Below, piece after piece: positions 33,125 through 41,563 of a stretch of 64,000 nt of DNA. This stretch comes from Deltaproteobacteria bacterium (GTDB lineage: Bacteria > Desulfobacterota > GWC2-55-46). The stretch covers positions 186,001 to 250,000 of the forward strand of contig JAIOIE010000018.1 in the NCBI GenBank assembly GCA_019912665.1, given 5' to 3'. Every line of letters begins with the position of its first letter. Position 1 is the stretch's first letter. The translations under genes were made by a program, and so were the position numbers. Under the pieces are notes generated by a model. That model saw only the letters and a list, made by a program, of their open reading frames with translations, was not told the DNA's origin and did not search any database.

Positions 33125-34233
33125 GCATTACCCTCCCTTTCCGCGGCGCCCGAAAGGCGGCTGTAGAGCGCATGATACGCCCCGGCCATCCTTTCCGGCG
33201 TGTACTCCATCGCCCTCTCCCTTGCCAGAATGCCAAGCCTTGCCCGGAGCACCCTGTCGGAAGCGAGCATCTCTAGCGCGAGCGCAAGCCGCCCTGCGTC
33301 TCCGGGCTCGACGAAAACAGCCGCCCCGTCCCAGAGCTCCCTCAAGCTCGGTATATCGCCGAGGACGAGCGCGCACTCCGAAAGGGCCGCTTCCAGGACG
33401 GTAAGGCCGAATGGCTCGTATCTCGCCGGGAGAGCGAATATGGACGCCCTGGACATCCACTCCGCGATTTCCGGCTTCGAAAGCCGCCCTAGCATCTTGA
33501 TAGTGCCGTCAGAGGAAAAATTCCCTGAATCGTGCTCATACGCGCCTGCCGCGTACACGGGCCAGCTAATCGAGCGCGACGCGGCCTGCAGGGCCTCGAT
33601 GTTCTTGGCTTCATCCCAGAGCCTGCCCGCCGTAAATATGAGTTCCTCCTTTACGCCGGGCCTGAAGCTCTCCTTGCTTCTGCCGTTATGTATGATAAAT
33701 GCCGGGGCGCTGAACTCGTAAATCCTTTTAAGGCACTCCATCATCGCGCCGGTCGGCGCGATGACGGCTTCCGCGCACCCTAGCCCCTTTTCCACTTCCA
33801 TCCCGTATCTCATCCACTCGGGCCCGACCGGGCCCTCCCTCACCGCCTCCCACCAGGAGATGACGCACGAGTGGGCGACGATTATCCTCGGCGACCTCCA
33901 ATGAAGCGCGCCGTGGCAGTAGCCGTTAAGATGCACGATGTCCGGCCCTATCGTTTCTTCAAGACCAAGGAGCCATTCCCCCGCAGCCGAAGTGCTTTCC
34001 CAGGGGTCTTCCATCCACTCCAGCTTGAAGCAGCCCTCGAAGAGATCGAGCCCCTTTACCTCGCGAGCCTCCTCCGCCTGCTCCTTAGTGGCCGCCGGGC
34101 CCATAGTCGCGAGGAACACCTTTACGCCCCGTGCCGAGAGGGCCGAGGCAAGCTCCAGTGAATATGCCCAGACCCCGCCGACCGTGTCGGCGGTCATAAG
34201 GACCTTGAGGGGTTTCCCTCCGTCATTCTTCAT
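33112..34233 (-). CDS. GT4-family glycosyltransferase
   Basis: About 373 residues. The N-terminal VLMTADTVGGVWAYSLELASAL resembles glycogen-synthase-like GT4 proteins. C-terminal ELIFTAGRLWDEAKNIEAL and the donor-site FALPARYEPFGLTVLEAALSECALVLGDIPSLREL with paired glutamates follow. Likely first or early transferase of the cluster. ATG 34233 overlaps the radical SAM stop (ATGA), so the longer frame is not used. Its 3' end overlaps the next transferase. Confidence 0.88.
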   Translation of the reverse strand: MKNDGGKPLKVLMTADTVGGVWAYSLELASALSARGVKVFLATMGPAATKEQAEEAREVKGLDLFEGCFKLEWMEDPWESTSAAGEWLLGLEETIGPDIVHLNGYCHGALHWRSPRIIVAHSCVISWWEAVREGPVGPEWMRYGMEVEKGLGCAEAVIAPTGAMMECLKRIYEFSAPAFIIHNGRSKESFRPGVKEELIFTAGRLWDEAKNIEALQAASRSISWPVYAAGAYEHDSGNFSSDGTIKMLGRLSKPEIAEWMSRASIFALPARYEPFGLTVLEAALSECALVLGDIPSLRELWDGAAVFVEPGDAGRLALALEMLASDRVLRARLGILARERAMEYTPERMAGAYHALYSRLSGAAEREGNACVS

Positions 34234-35507
34234 ACGGCCTCGAGCTCGGCCAGAGGGAGGGGGTCGCTCTCCTGGATATCGCTGAAAGACCCGTTCTCCG
34301 CGAGGTAATGCTCGTGCGCGCGCTCCCATGCCCTGGAATCAGGCTCGCCCCACCTCCTCGAATATTCCTCCGAGCCGGGATATGGGAAGAGCGGCACCGG
34401 ACTGTTCACCCATATGCCGGCGTTTATGAGAAGCGACCTCCACGCCTCCACGACCTCGGGGTCGTCCATGCTCGACTCGAGCAGGGTCGCCTGCACGAAA
34501 TTCACTCCCCTTTTCGCGGTCATGAGGAGGAAGGCCAGCTCGTCGGTCGTTATCGCGCACCTTTTCCCGAGGTGCGCCCTTCCGGCCTCCGATACGCTCT
34601 CGACGCCTGCCTCGATCGATACGCACCCCGCCTCCCCCAGGAGCTCGAGCATTGCCGGCTTCCAGAGATCTATCCTCGTCTGTATCCCGAATTTGACCTT
34701 CCGGGCTGAAAGCGACTCCAGGAGCTTCCTGTCGGGCATGAATATCTCGTCGATGAAGTATATGTATTCAACGCCCCCGGCAATGAGACAGTCGATCTCG
34801 TCCAGCACGGCCGGGAGCGGCCTTTTCCGGTAATTGTTACGGAACTCCCTCTTGGCGCAGAAGGTGCACGAATACGGGCACCCCCTCGAGGCCTCCACCT
34901 CGGCCCCAAGGCCGGACATATCCGAGCAGAACCTGTGGTGGTGGTGGGCTCGCCTTGAGACGTACTCAGAAGGCCACCTTAGCGCCGGTAGGACGGTTAC
35001 GTCGGAGGCGCGCGGCCCGCCCTGCGTCCTTATGTCCGGCCCCGACCGGTAGCATATCGACTTGACCTTATCGAGGTTCCCGCCCGCAAGCTCGGGCAAT
35101 ACCATCTCCGGCTCGCCCATTACCACGACGTCGGCCCCGAGCTTCATAAGCGCCGCGGAAGGGGTTACTGATGCGTGCGGGCCTATTGCCACCTTGACGG
35201 CAGGATAATCGGCAAGCTCCGCGAGGAGCCGCTTCGGCACCCTGAGCTCCGGCTGAGGGCATCTCCAGAAGAGGTATCCGGGAGCGGTCGTTACTACGAT
35301 GAAGTCGGGCTTAAGTTCCCCGACCCTCTTTTTCGTCTCTTCCAGGGAGAGGCCTTCGAGGTGCGCGTCGACTATCCGGGCGCTGTGCCCGGACCTTTCG
35401 ATGAGCGCCTTCGAATAACCGAGCTCGAGCGGGAAATGGGGTTCCCTGCATCCAAAGTATATGCTTCCGGAGAAGTCCCAGTTAGGGTTGACCAGCGCGA
35501 ATATCAT
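34230..35507 (-). CDS. B12-binding-type radical SAM protein
   Basis: About 425 residues. The N-terminal part (about 1-150) has the B12-binding-like Rossmann pattern (LGYSKALIERSGHSARIVDAHLEGLS, DFIVVTTAPGY, KLGADVVVMGEPE). The lower-axial DxHxxG of true cobalamin binders appears only in degenerate form (DAHLEG). The radical SAM core has the CX3CX2C cluster CPYSCTFC (Cys about 210, 214, 217), FIDEIFMPD and SIEAGVESVSEAG. Proteins of this class do C- or P-methylation or other radical chemistry. I recall a related family, TIGR04295, near oligosaccharide genes. First gene of the main cluster transcript. Confidence 0.86.
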   Translation of the reverse strand: MIFALVNPNWDFSGSIYFGCREPHFPLELGYSKALIERSGHSARIVDAHLEGLSLEETKKRVGELKPDFIVVTTAPGYLFWRCPQPELRVPKRLLAELADYPAVKVAIGPHASVTPSAALMKLGADVVVMGEPEMVLPELAGGNLDKVKSICYRSGPDIRTQGGPRASDVTVLPALRWPSEYVSRRAHHHHRFCSDMSGLGAEVEASRGCPYSCTFCAKREFRNNYRKRPLPAVLDEIDCLIAGGVEYIYFIDEIFMPDRKLLESLSARKVKFGIQTRIDLWKPAMLELLGEAGCVSIEAGVESVSEAGRAHLGKRCAITTDELAFLLMTAKRGVNFVQATLLESSMDDPEVVEAWRSLLINAGIWVNSPVPLFPYPGSEEYSRRWGEPDSRAWERAHEHYLAENGSFSDIQESDPLPLAELEAV

Positions 35508-35688
35508 CGGTCCGATCCTGTTGTTTTTAGGCCTGTTGTTTAAGGCAGCCTCTAAAAATTTGGGATCTTCCACGCAATCAAGGAAAGCCGGGAATGAAAA
35601 GCGAGCATATATGCCGATATGTGAGCATTTTTATTCCCGTAACCAACCAGAGTCCGGGGAAAAGACAATTTTCAGAGCTGCCTTTTAT
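35508..35688 (-). promoter_or_regulatory. likely promoter/operator region of the main glycan cluster
   Basis: An AT-richer 181-nt gap before the radical SAM gene. On the minus strand it has two direct ATGCTC copies 20 nt apart, with CATAT repeats between them (about 35618-35645), and near the start codon two AAACAACAGG copies. No convincing -35/-10 pair is visible. The epimerase stop lies at the far end with no terminator hairpin, so read-through from the epimerase is possible. Confidence 0.4.
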
Positions 35689-36801
35689 TTATATCGTGAG
35701 TCCGCGCCCCGCCAGTTCCTCGCTCGCCTCTGCCACCCGGTCCGGGGCGTTCTTCCCTTCGAGCCAGGCCGCAAGCTCGACCAGGCCGTCCTCGAGGCTC
35801 ACCCTCGGCTCATAGCCCAGCACGGCCTTCGCGAGGCCTATGTCCGCGAAGCAATGTCTTATGTCGCCCATCCTGTATTTGCCCGTTATCTCCGGGCTTA
35901 TTTCCTTGCCGAACATGCGCGACATCCTCTCGGCTATTTCCACGACAGCATGGCTCCTGCCGCTTCCGACATTAAAGGACTTATAAGCCGCCCCCTCCGA
36001 TTCCAGGGCGAGCCTGCAGGCATAGGCCACGTCCCGCACGTTCACGAAGTCCCTTTGCTGGAGCCCGTCCTCGTATATGAGCGGCGGCTTTCCGTTGAGG
36101 AGCCTTGCAGAAAATATAGCGAGGACCCCGGTATAGGGGTTTGAGAACGCCTGCCTCGGCCCGAATGCGTTGAAGAACCTGAGCGCCACAGTCGGTATGC
36201 CGTATGCGCTCCCGGTGACCAGGCACATCTTCTCCTGGTCGAACTTGGTGAGCGCGTATATGGAGGCTATCGAGGGGGGCTTCGTCTCGGACGTCGGCAC
36301 CGGCACGAGCTTCCGCCCGGCCTGGTCGACCAGCTCCCATTCCCCGTTCCTCAGCCGCTCGATCGTCCTTTGCGCGGTCTCGGCAGCGGCCCCGTCGACC
36401 GTACGGTAAAGTCCCTCGCCGTATATGCTCATGCTGGAGGCGACCACCAGTTTTTGGACCGGCCTTTTGACGAGCGACTCAAGGAGGACCGCCGTGCCCC
36501 TGCAATTGACGTCCACATAGTCTTCTATCCGGTACATCGACTGCCCGACGCCCACGGCCGCGGCGAAGTGAAAGACCGCGTCGACCCCCTTGAGCGCCTT
36601 CTCGACCGCCTCCGGGTCCCTTATGTCGCCGCGGACGAGATCCACGTCCCTCGCAAGGTACTCCGGCCTCTTTCCGTCCGGCCCGTGCACCTGCTCCACT
36701 AGCGAATCAAGGGCCCTTACCTTGTAGCCGCCGTTAAGCAGCTCATCCGCGAGGTGCGAGCCTATGAACCCGGCCCCTCCGGTAACCAGTATCTTCTCCA
36801 T
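35689..36801 (-). CDS. NAD-dependent nucleotide-sugar epimerase/dehydratase (extended SDR)
   Basis: 370 residues. N-terminal ILVTGGAGFIGSHLADELL (GxxGxxG), the catalytic Ser region VVASSMSIYGEG, and YALTKFDQEKM supplying Tyr and Lys of the YxxxK. The substrate-binding end has PEITGKYRMGDIRHCFADI. Typical of UDP-glucose/GlcNAc 4-epimerases and dTDP-glucose dehydratases. An insertion (RTIERLRNGEWELVDQAGRK) separates Ser and Tyr. A strong Shine-Dalgarno (GGGAGG) precedes ATG 36801. Supplies an NDP-sugar to the cluster and is first in its gene order. Confidence 0.9.
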   Translation of the reverse strand: MEKILVTGGAGFIGSHLADELLNGGYKVRALDSLVEQVHGPDGKRPEYLARDVDLVRGDIRDPEAVEKALKGVDAVFHFAAAVGVGQSMYRIEDYVDVNCRGTAVLLESLVKRPVQKLVVASSMSIYGEGLYRTVDGAAAETAQRTIERLRNGEWELVDQAGRKLVPVPTSETKPPSIASIYALTKFDQEKMCLVTGSAYGIPTVALRFFNAFGPRQAFSNPYTGVLAIFSARLLNGKPPLIYEDGLQQRDFVNVRDVAYACRLALESEGAAYKSFNVGSGRSHAVVEIAERMSRMFGKEISPEITGKYRMGDIRHCFADIGLAKAVLGYEPRVSLEDGLVELAAWLEGKNAPDRVAEASEELAGRGLTI

Positions 36802-37135
36802 TCTTGACCTCCCTGCTCTCCCTGCGGGCGTTATCGAGCGGCACGTCCGGGCAATAGTCGGCTGATGCCAAATTTCAGAGAAACCAGCACGGTGCAGGGC
36901 GTTCGATTTTCGGCTAATCACTTTCAGACGGACCGCTGGAAAGGTGAAAGATGCAACCGGCTATGGGCTCGCGGGCAGAGGCATAAGCGCTCCTTTAGTA
37001 TGATGAAGCTTTCTTTCTAAACTTATATCAGGAATCGGCTTTGTCAAGGGAGGAGCGGCTCACGGCGCAGGCGCTTCAGGTTGAAAATCGTCTCCGGGCA
37101 CAAATCCTTTCCAATCGCGGGCATGGCGTGTTATA

Positions 37136-37165
37136 ATCCTGCCACAAATTCCGCAAGGGCAGGAT
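37136..37165 (+). repeat. perfect inverted repeat at a plus-strand promoter start
   Basis: ATCCTGCC (37136-37143) and GGCAGGAT (37158-37165) are perfectly complementary with a 14-nt spacer. The first arm overlaps the TATAAT at 37132-37137 and covers the expected transcription start. It is either an operator or a 5' RNA stem. Confidence 0.45.
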
Positions 37166-37214
37166 CAGCGCTCCGGCCTTTCCCCTCTCGCAACCCCGTT
37201 CCAGTCGCCTCCGG

Positions 37215-37242
37215 TTGAGATTCTGCCGCCATCACCTATAAT
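37215..37242 (+). promoter_or_regulatory. promoter of the EEP/PLD gene pair
   Basis: TTGAGA (37215-37220), 16-nt spacer, perfect TATAAT (37237-37242). The ATG of the first gene at 37258 would leave a leader of only about 10 nt, so this may be a second, short-leader promoter next to the one at 37109-37137. Confidence 0.6.
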
Positions 37243-37257
37243 AGAAATAGGCAGCAG

Positions 37258-38007
37258 ATGCCGTATCCGCAAAAGCCGCTCCGGGTAATGACATACAACG
37301 TCCACAGCTGCGTTGGCTCGGACGGGAAGATATCGACGTACAGGATAGCCGACGTCATCGCCCGCTACGAGCCCGACATCGTGGCCCTGCAGGAGCTCGA
37401 CTCGGGACTTGCCAGGACGAACCACGCGCACCAGGCCGAGGAGATCGCCGGGCACCTTGACATGGATTTCCATTTCCATCCGTCGCTGGAGATCCGGAAC
37501 GGCAAGTACGGCAACGCGGTCTTGAGCAGGTATCCGCTCCGCCTCGTACAGGCCGGCGCCCTGCCGTCGCCCTGGTGGTTCCGGCCCTTCGAGAGGAGAG
37601 GGGCTCTCTGGACGGCCGTGAGTTTCAGGGGGAGGGAGGTTCAGATTATAAACACGCACTTCGGGCACAACTGGAGGGAACGGGTGCTCCAGGCCGAGGC
37701 GCTCCTGGGCGCCCAGTGGGCCGCGCACTCTTCCTGCGCGCCGCCTCTCCTTCTATGCGGCGACTTCAACACCCTTCCGGTCTCGTCCGTTTACAAGAGG
37801 TTCAGGAAATTCCTCTCGGACGCGCAGCTCTCGATTTCGGGCAAGAAGCCCAGGAGGACATATCCGAGCCGCTATCCGATAGCCCGTATCGACCATATCT
37901 TCTCGAGCCGCGAGGTCATGGTCCTTAATACCGACGTCCCGAGGACCATTCTCACCCAGGCCGCCTCGGACCACCTCCCCCTGATAGCCGACATGGATAT
38001 ACGCTGA
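37258..38007 (+). CDS. endonuclease/exonuclease/phosphatase-family hydrolase
   Basis: 249 residues of the EEP fold (DNase I/sphingomyelinase/phosphatase superfamily): VMTYNVHSCVGSDG, ALQELDSG with the metal-binding Glu, NTHFGHNWRERVLQ, LLCGDFNTLP, and a C-terminal RIDHIFSS with ASDHLPL. The substrate could be DNA, a phospholipid or an inositol phosphate. Pairing with a PLD-family gene 27 nt downstream suggests phospholipid metabolism. First of the only two plus-strand genes. Confidence 0.9.
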   Translation: MPYPQKPLRVMTYNVHSCVGSDGKISTYRIADVIARYEPDIVALQELDSGLARTNHAHQAEEIAGHLDMDFHFHPSLEIRNGKYGNAVLSRYPLRLVQAGALPSPWWFRPFERRGALWTAVSFRGREVQIINTHFGHNWRERVLQAEALLGAQWAAHSSCAPPLLLCGDFNTLPVSSVYKRFRKFLSDAQLSISGKKPRRTYPSRYPIARIDHIFSSREVMVLNTDVPRTILTQAASDHLPLIADMDIR

Positions 38008-38034
38008 CCCGGAAAGCACACCCGGAGGTACAAA

Positions 38035-39579
38035 ATGTGGAGCCGGATAATCGAGCCGGGCCGCAACTGCTTCGAGAATATCGCAATCGAGGAATCGGGG
38101 GTCTACGTCGACGGCGCGGAATACTATGGCGCCTTCTACCGCGCGGCCCTCAAGGCGCGGAGATACATAATAATCTCCGGCTGGCAGTTCGACAGCGAAG
38201 TATCCCTCATACGCGGCCCCGACGCCTTGAGGGCAAGGCGGGATGTGACGCTCCTTAAGTTCCTCGACTCGCTCTGCAGGAGAAACCCGGAACTCCGCGT
38301 CTACATACTCGCCTGGGACTTCAGCCTCATATTCCTGCACGAGCGCGAGTGGATGCAGGAGATCGTCTTCAACTGGTCCACGAGCGAGCGCCTCCTCTTC
38401 CGCTTCGATAACAAGCACGCCATTGGCGCGAGCCAGCACCAGAAATACACTGTTATTGACGGCTCCATAGCCTTCCTCGGCGGCATGGATTTCGCGGCAG
38501 GCAGGTGGGACGACAGGCGCCACCTGGCCCGCAACCCCGAGAGGACCAACCCGGACGGAAAGCCTTACGCCCCATACCATGACATGCAGGCCTACTTCAC
38601 AGGCCCGCTCGTTTCCACCCTCTCCAGGATGTTCGAGGAGCGCTGGAGGCTGTCAGTAGGTACTGATATCCGTCTTCCCGCCCCTCTCGAAGGCGACTAC
38701 CTGCCGCCCGGCATAGGGACTCCCATACAGGCCAGGAGCGCTTCACTCAGCAGGACGCAGGGCAAGACCTTTTTCAGGCCCGACGGACCGGTGAAGGAGA
38801 TTCGGGCCCTCTTCATCGACGCCATAAGGGCCGCCCGGAAGCTCGTCTATATCGAAAGCCAGTACTTCAGCTCGCATGCCATATACAGGGCGCTCACGGA
38901 AAGGATGGAGGACGGGTCGGCCCCCAGGCTCGATATAGTCATCGTGCTTCCGAAAAAGCCGAACGCGTTCGTAGAGGAGCTCTCTGTGGGCCTCCTGCAG
39001 ACGCGGATACTGAGCCTCTTGAGGCAGACGGCCAAACGCCATGGCCATTCGCTCGGCATTTATTATACAACTGCACCCGGAGAGGGCGTGGACGAGGTCC
39101 CGGTGTACATACACTCCAAGCTCCTGATAGTCGATGACAGGTTCCTTACCGTGGGCTCGGCGAACGCCACGAACAGGAGCATGGGCCTGGATTCAGAGCT
39201 AAACATCTCCTGGGAGGCCTGTTCACTAAGGGACTTAAGCCTCATCCGTTCGATAAGGGAGTTCAGGGCCGGCCTGCTGATCGAATACATCGGGACCGAT
39301 TCCGGGATAGACTTAAGGAGGCTTAAAAGGCCGAGGGGGCTTGTCGAGTACCTCGACTACCTGGCCGAGACCAGGCTCTACCGGCTCCAGAGGCACAGTG
39401 TAAGCAGCTATCTCGCAGGGAACGAGATACTTAAGGCGCTCGATGAGCTCCTCATGGACCCCGAGAAGGCTTTCATAGAAGAGAACGTCTTCGAGATATT
39501 TTCTCCCGACGTGGCGTCGGTCTTTTCCGAAGGGATAACCTTATTCAAGAAATATCTCTTCAGGAAACGGGCGGGCTGA
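38035..39579 (+). CDS. phospholipase D-family protein (cardiolipin-synthase-like)
   Basis: 514 residues with two PLD domains, each with an HKD-type motif: HQKYTVIDGSIAFLGGMD (about 140) and HSKLLIVDDRFLTVGSANATNRS (about 362), the second followed by Glu in DSELNISW. No N-terminal membrane helices, unlike standard cardiolipin synthases, so closer to soluble or eukaryote-like PLDs. GGAGG precedes the ATG. Probably cotranscribed with the EEP gene, and a terminator follows at once. Confidence 0.92.
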   Translation: MWSRIIEPGRNCFENIAIEESGVYVDGAEYYGAFYRAALKARRYIIISGWQFDSEVSLIRGPDALRARRDVTLLKFLDSLCRRNPELRVYILAWDFSLIFLHEREWMQEIVFNWSTSERLLFRFDNKHAIGASQHQKYTVIDGSIAFLGGMDFAAGRWDDRRHLARNPERTNPDGKPYAPYHDMQAYFTGPLVSTLSRMFEERWRLSVGTDIRLPAPLEGDYLPPGIGTPIQARSASLSRTQGKTFFRPDGPVKEIRALFIDAIRAARKLVYIESQYFSSHAIYRALTERMEDGSAPRLDIVIVLPKKPNAFVEELSVGLLQTRILSLLRQTAKRHGHSLGIYYTTAPGEGVDEVPVYIHSKLLIVDDRFLTVGSANATNRSMGLDSELNISWEACSLRDLSLIRSIREFRAGLLIEYIGTDSGIDLRRLKRPRGLVEYLDYLAETRLYRLQRHSVSSYLAGNEILKALDELLMDPEKAFIEENVFEIFSPDVASVFSEGITLFKKYLFRKRAG

Positions 39580-39585
39580 AATGCA

Positions 39586-39608
39586 AAAGCCCGGCAGAGC
39601 CGGGCTTT
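39586..39608. terminator. bidirectional terminator between PLD and DEAD-box genes
   Basis: AAAGCCCGGC-AGA-GCCGGGCTTT is a near-perfect palindrome with T-run on the plus strand and A-run (T on minus) on the other side. It lies between the converging 3' ends of the PLD gene (plus) and the helicase gene (minus). Confidence 0.88.
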
Positions 39609-39640
39609 ATTTCGGTGGTTTCCGGAGGGGGCGTATCCGA

Positions 39641-41245
39641 TTATTTCCTGCTGAGCGCCCTGGGCTTTGCCGGGGCCACCGCCACCTTTCTCCCCGAGAT
39701 TATCGAGCGGTGCATGAACTCGATGATCTTTTCGGCGGAGTCCCTCGGTACCTCGACGAAGGTGAACGACTCGAATATGCTGACCTTCTTTATCTGCTGC
39801 CTGGGGAGGTCGGCCTTCTTCGATATCGCGTCCACTATGTCCATGGCGCTTACGCCCTGCTCCCTGCCGATGGTCATGAAGAGCCTCGCCATGCCGGGGG
39901 CCGCCCCGGTGTCGTCGAGCGAGCCTCTCTCTTCCTCTTCGGGGGCCCTGTCAAAGCCTTCGAGCTGAAACTTAAGTAGCGCCGCAAGCGCATCGACCGG
40001 CTTCAACCTCTCCGAGAGCTTCTCGGCCATACCGAGGAACCTGTCGAACCTCTTGTCGTCGATGAACTCGTTCATCTTCTCCTCCAAAGAGGCGAGACGC
40101 ACACCGAGCACCTCTTCCCTGCTGGGGAGCTTGCCTTTCTTTATCTCCGCCTTGGACACGGCCTTTATGAGCCGGAACTGCCTGTCCTCCCTCGGGGTGA
40201 CGAAGGTTATGGCCACCCCTTCCCTTCCGGCCCTGCCGGTCCTCCCGATCCTGTGCACGTAGGACTCGGGGTTCTGCGGTATCGAATAGTTCACGACGTG
40301 GGAGATGCTGCTTATGTCGAGGCCGCGCGCGGCCACGTCGGTTGCGACCAGCACGTCCACCTTGCCGCCCTTGAATTTCTTGAGGACGGCCTCCCTCTGC
40401 GCCTGCGTGTAGTCGCCGTGCATGGCGTCCGCATCGTAGCCGCGGAGCTTAAGATTCGAGGTGACCTCGTCCACTTCCTTCTTGGTATGGCAGAAGACGA
40501 GAAACGTGCCCTCGGCGTCGAAGTCTATAAGCCTTGAGAGCGCGTCCATCTTGTCCGAGTTCCTGAGCTCATAGACTATCTGCCGTATCTTCGCCGCCGT
40601 GAGCGTGTCCGCGGCTATACGGACCCTCTCCGGGGCCTTCATGTACCGCTTGGAAATCCTCAAGACCTCTTCGGGCATGGTCGCGGAGAAAAGGAGCGTC
40701 TGCCTGGCCTCCGGCGTGTCCTTGAGTATCTTCGTGATGTCGTCGATGAAGCCCATGTCGAGCATCTCGTCGGCCTCGTCGAGGACCACGATCCTTACGT
40801 CCTTCAGAGAAAGCGTCCGTCTCTCTATGTGGTCCAATACCCTGCCGGGCGTGCCTACGACGATCTGGACACCCTTGGCTATGGCCTTTATCTGACGGTC
40901 TATGGAGGTCCCGCCGTAGACCGGAAGGGCGTGCACCTTCTTGTAGGCCCCGAGCTTGTTTATCTCCTCGGCCGCCTGGATCGCGAGCTCCCTCGTCGGC
41001 GCGAGGATTACGGCCTGGACCGGGCCCCTGCCCTTGTCGACCTTCTCTATCACGGGTATGCCGAATGCGGCGGTCTTCCCGGTGCCTGTCTGCGCCTGGC
41101 CTATCACGTCCTTTCCGGACAAAAGAAGCGGTATCGTCTTCTCCTGTATGGGGGTCGGCTCCTCGAACCCCATTGCCGCCACTGCCTTCATGACCTCGGG
41201 CGAGAGTCCGAAGTCATTGAAACTCTTCTTTTCCCTGCTTTCCAA
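39641..41245 (-). CDS. DEAD-box ATP-dependent RNA helicase with DbpA-type RNA-binding tail
   Basis: 534 residues. Q motif GFEEPTPIQ, motif I AQTGTGKT, Ia PTRELA, II DEAD, III SAT, V VATDVAARGLD, VI HRIGRTGRAG. The C-terminal part (about 455-525) is a DbpA-like RNA-binding domain (MARLFMTIGREQGVSAMDIVDAI, IFESFTFVEVP), as in CsdA/DeaD. Unwinds structured RNA in ribosome assembly and cold adaptation. Start is TTG 41245 with AAGGAG about 11 nt upstream. Monocistronic: the next gene upstream ends in its own terminator. Confidence 0.93.
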   Translation of the reverse strand: MESREKKSFNDFGLSPEVMKAVAAMGFEEPTPIQEKTIPLLLSGKDVIGQAQTGTGKTAAFGIPVIEKVDKGRGPVQAVILAPTRELAIQAAEEINKLGAYKKVHALPVYGGTSIDRQIKAIAKGVQIVVGTPGRVLDHIERRTLSLKDVRIVVLDEADEMLDMGFIDDITKILKDTPEARQTLLFSATMPEEVLRISKRYMKAPERVRIAADTLTAAKIRQIVYELRNSDKMDALSRLIDFDAEGTFLVFCHTKKEVDEVTSNLKLRGYDADAMHGDYTQAQREAVLKKFKGGKVDVLVATDVAARGLDISSISHVVNYSIPQNPESYVHRIGRTGRAGREGVAITFVTPREDRQFRLIKAVSKAEIKKGKLPSREEVLGVRLASLEEKMNEFIDDKRFDRFLGMAEKLSERLKPVDALAALLKFQLEGFDRAPEEEERGSLDDTGAAPGMARLFMTIGREQGVSAMDIVDAISKKADLPRQQIKKVSIFESFTFVEVPRDSAEKIIEFMHRSIISGRKVAVAPAKPRALSRK

Positions 41246-41563
41246 TTGCGTTCCGTCTCCTTTTTACAATCTGTGGTGATTTAATCTCCAAATATATCAT
41301 GGAAGCGGTTATTTTGGTAACGAAATCGGCCACTGCCCGCCGATTCCAACAGGGCTGGGGAATTGGTTCCTCAGGTGGCCAGGGCGCAAAAAAAAGCCGG
41401 GAGTGGGCGCTCCCGGCAAGAGGGGGGGTAAACAGGGCTCCCACGGAAACAGGAACCTTGCTGGAAAAAACTTTAGCAGGGTTTCACGGATTGTCAATGC
41501 GGTTTACAAAATTTTTTCCTGCAGAAATATTTTTTTACAGCTGCCCCGGAGCTTGCATTTTTA
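41246..41563 (-). other. leader and promoter region of the DEAD-box gene
   Basis: 318 nt with no gene. It contains the dinB terminator (41388-41417) and, between it and the helicase, about 140 nt of leader that has a possible -10 (TATATT near 41294) but no good -35. A long 5' UTR would fit cold-regulated helicases, though this is inference. Confidence 0.4.
41388..41417 (-). terminator. intrinsic terminator of the lexA-dinB operon
   Basis: On the minus strand GCCGGGAG-CGCCCA-CTCCCGGC is followed by eight T residues, about 150 nt after the dinB stop. A textbook terminator. Confidence 0.88.

Larger units (their letters stand above)
36802..37257. other. divergent intergenic region with promoters in both directions
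   Basis: 456 nt without a gene between the epimerase (minus) and the EEP-family gene (plus). Minus strand: TTGACA (37042-37047) with TATAAG (37022-37027), 14-nt spacing, leaving a 220-nt leader. Plus strand: TTCCAA (37109-37114)-17-TATAAT (37132-37137), and TTGAGA (37215-37220)-16-TATAAT (37237-37242). The rest shows no repeats or open frame worth calling. Confidence 0.55.
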
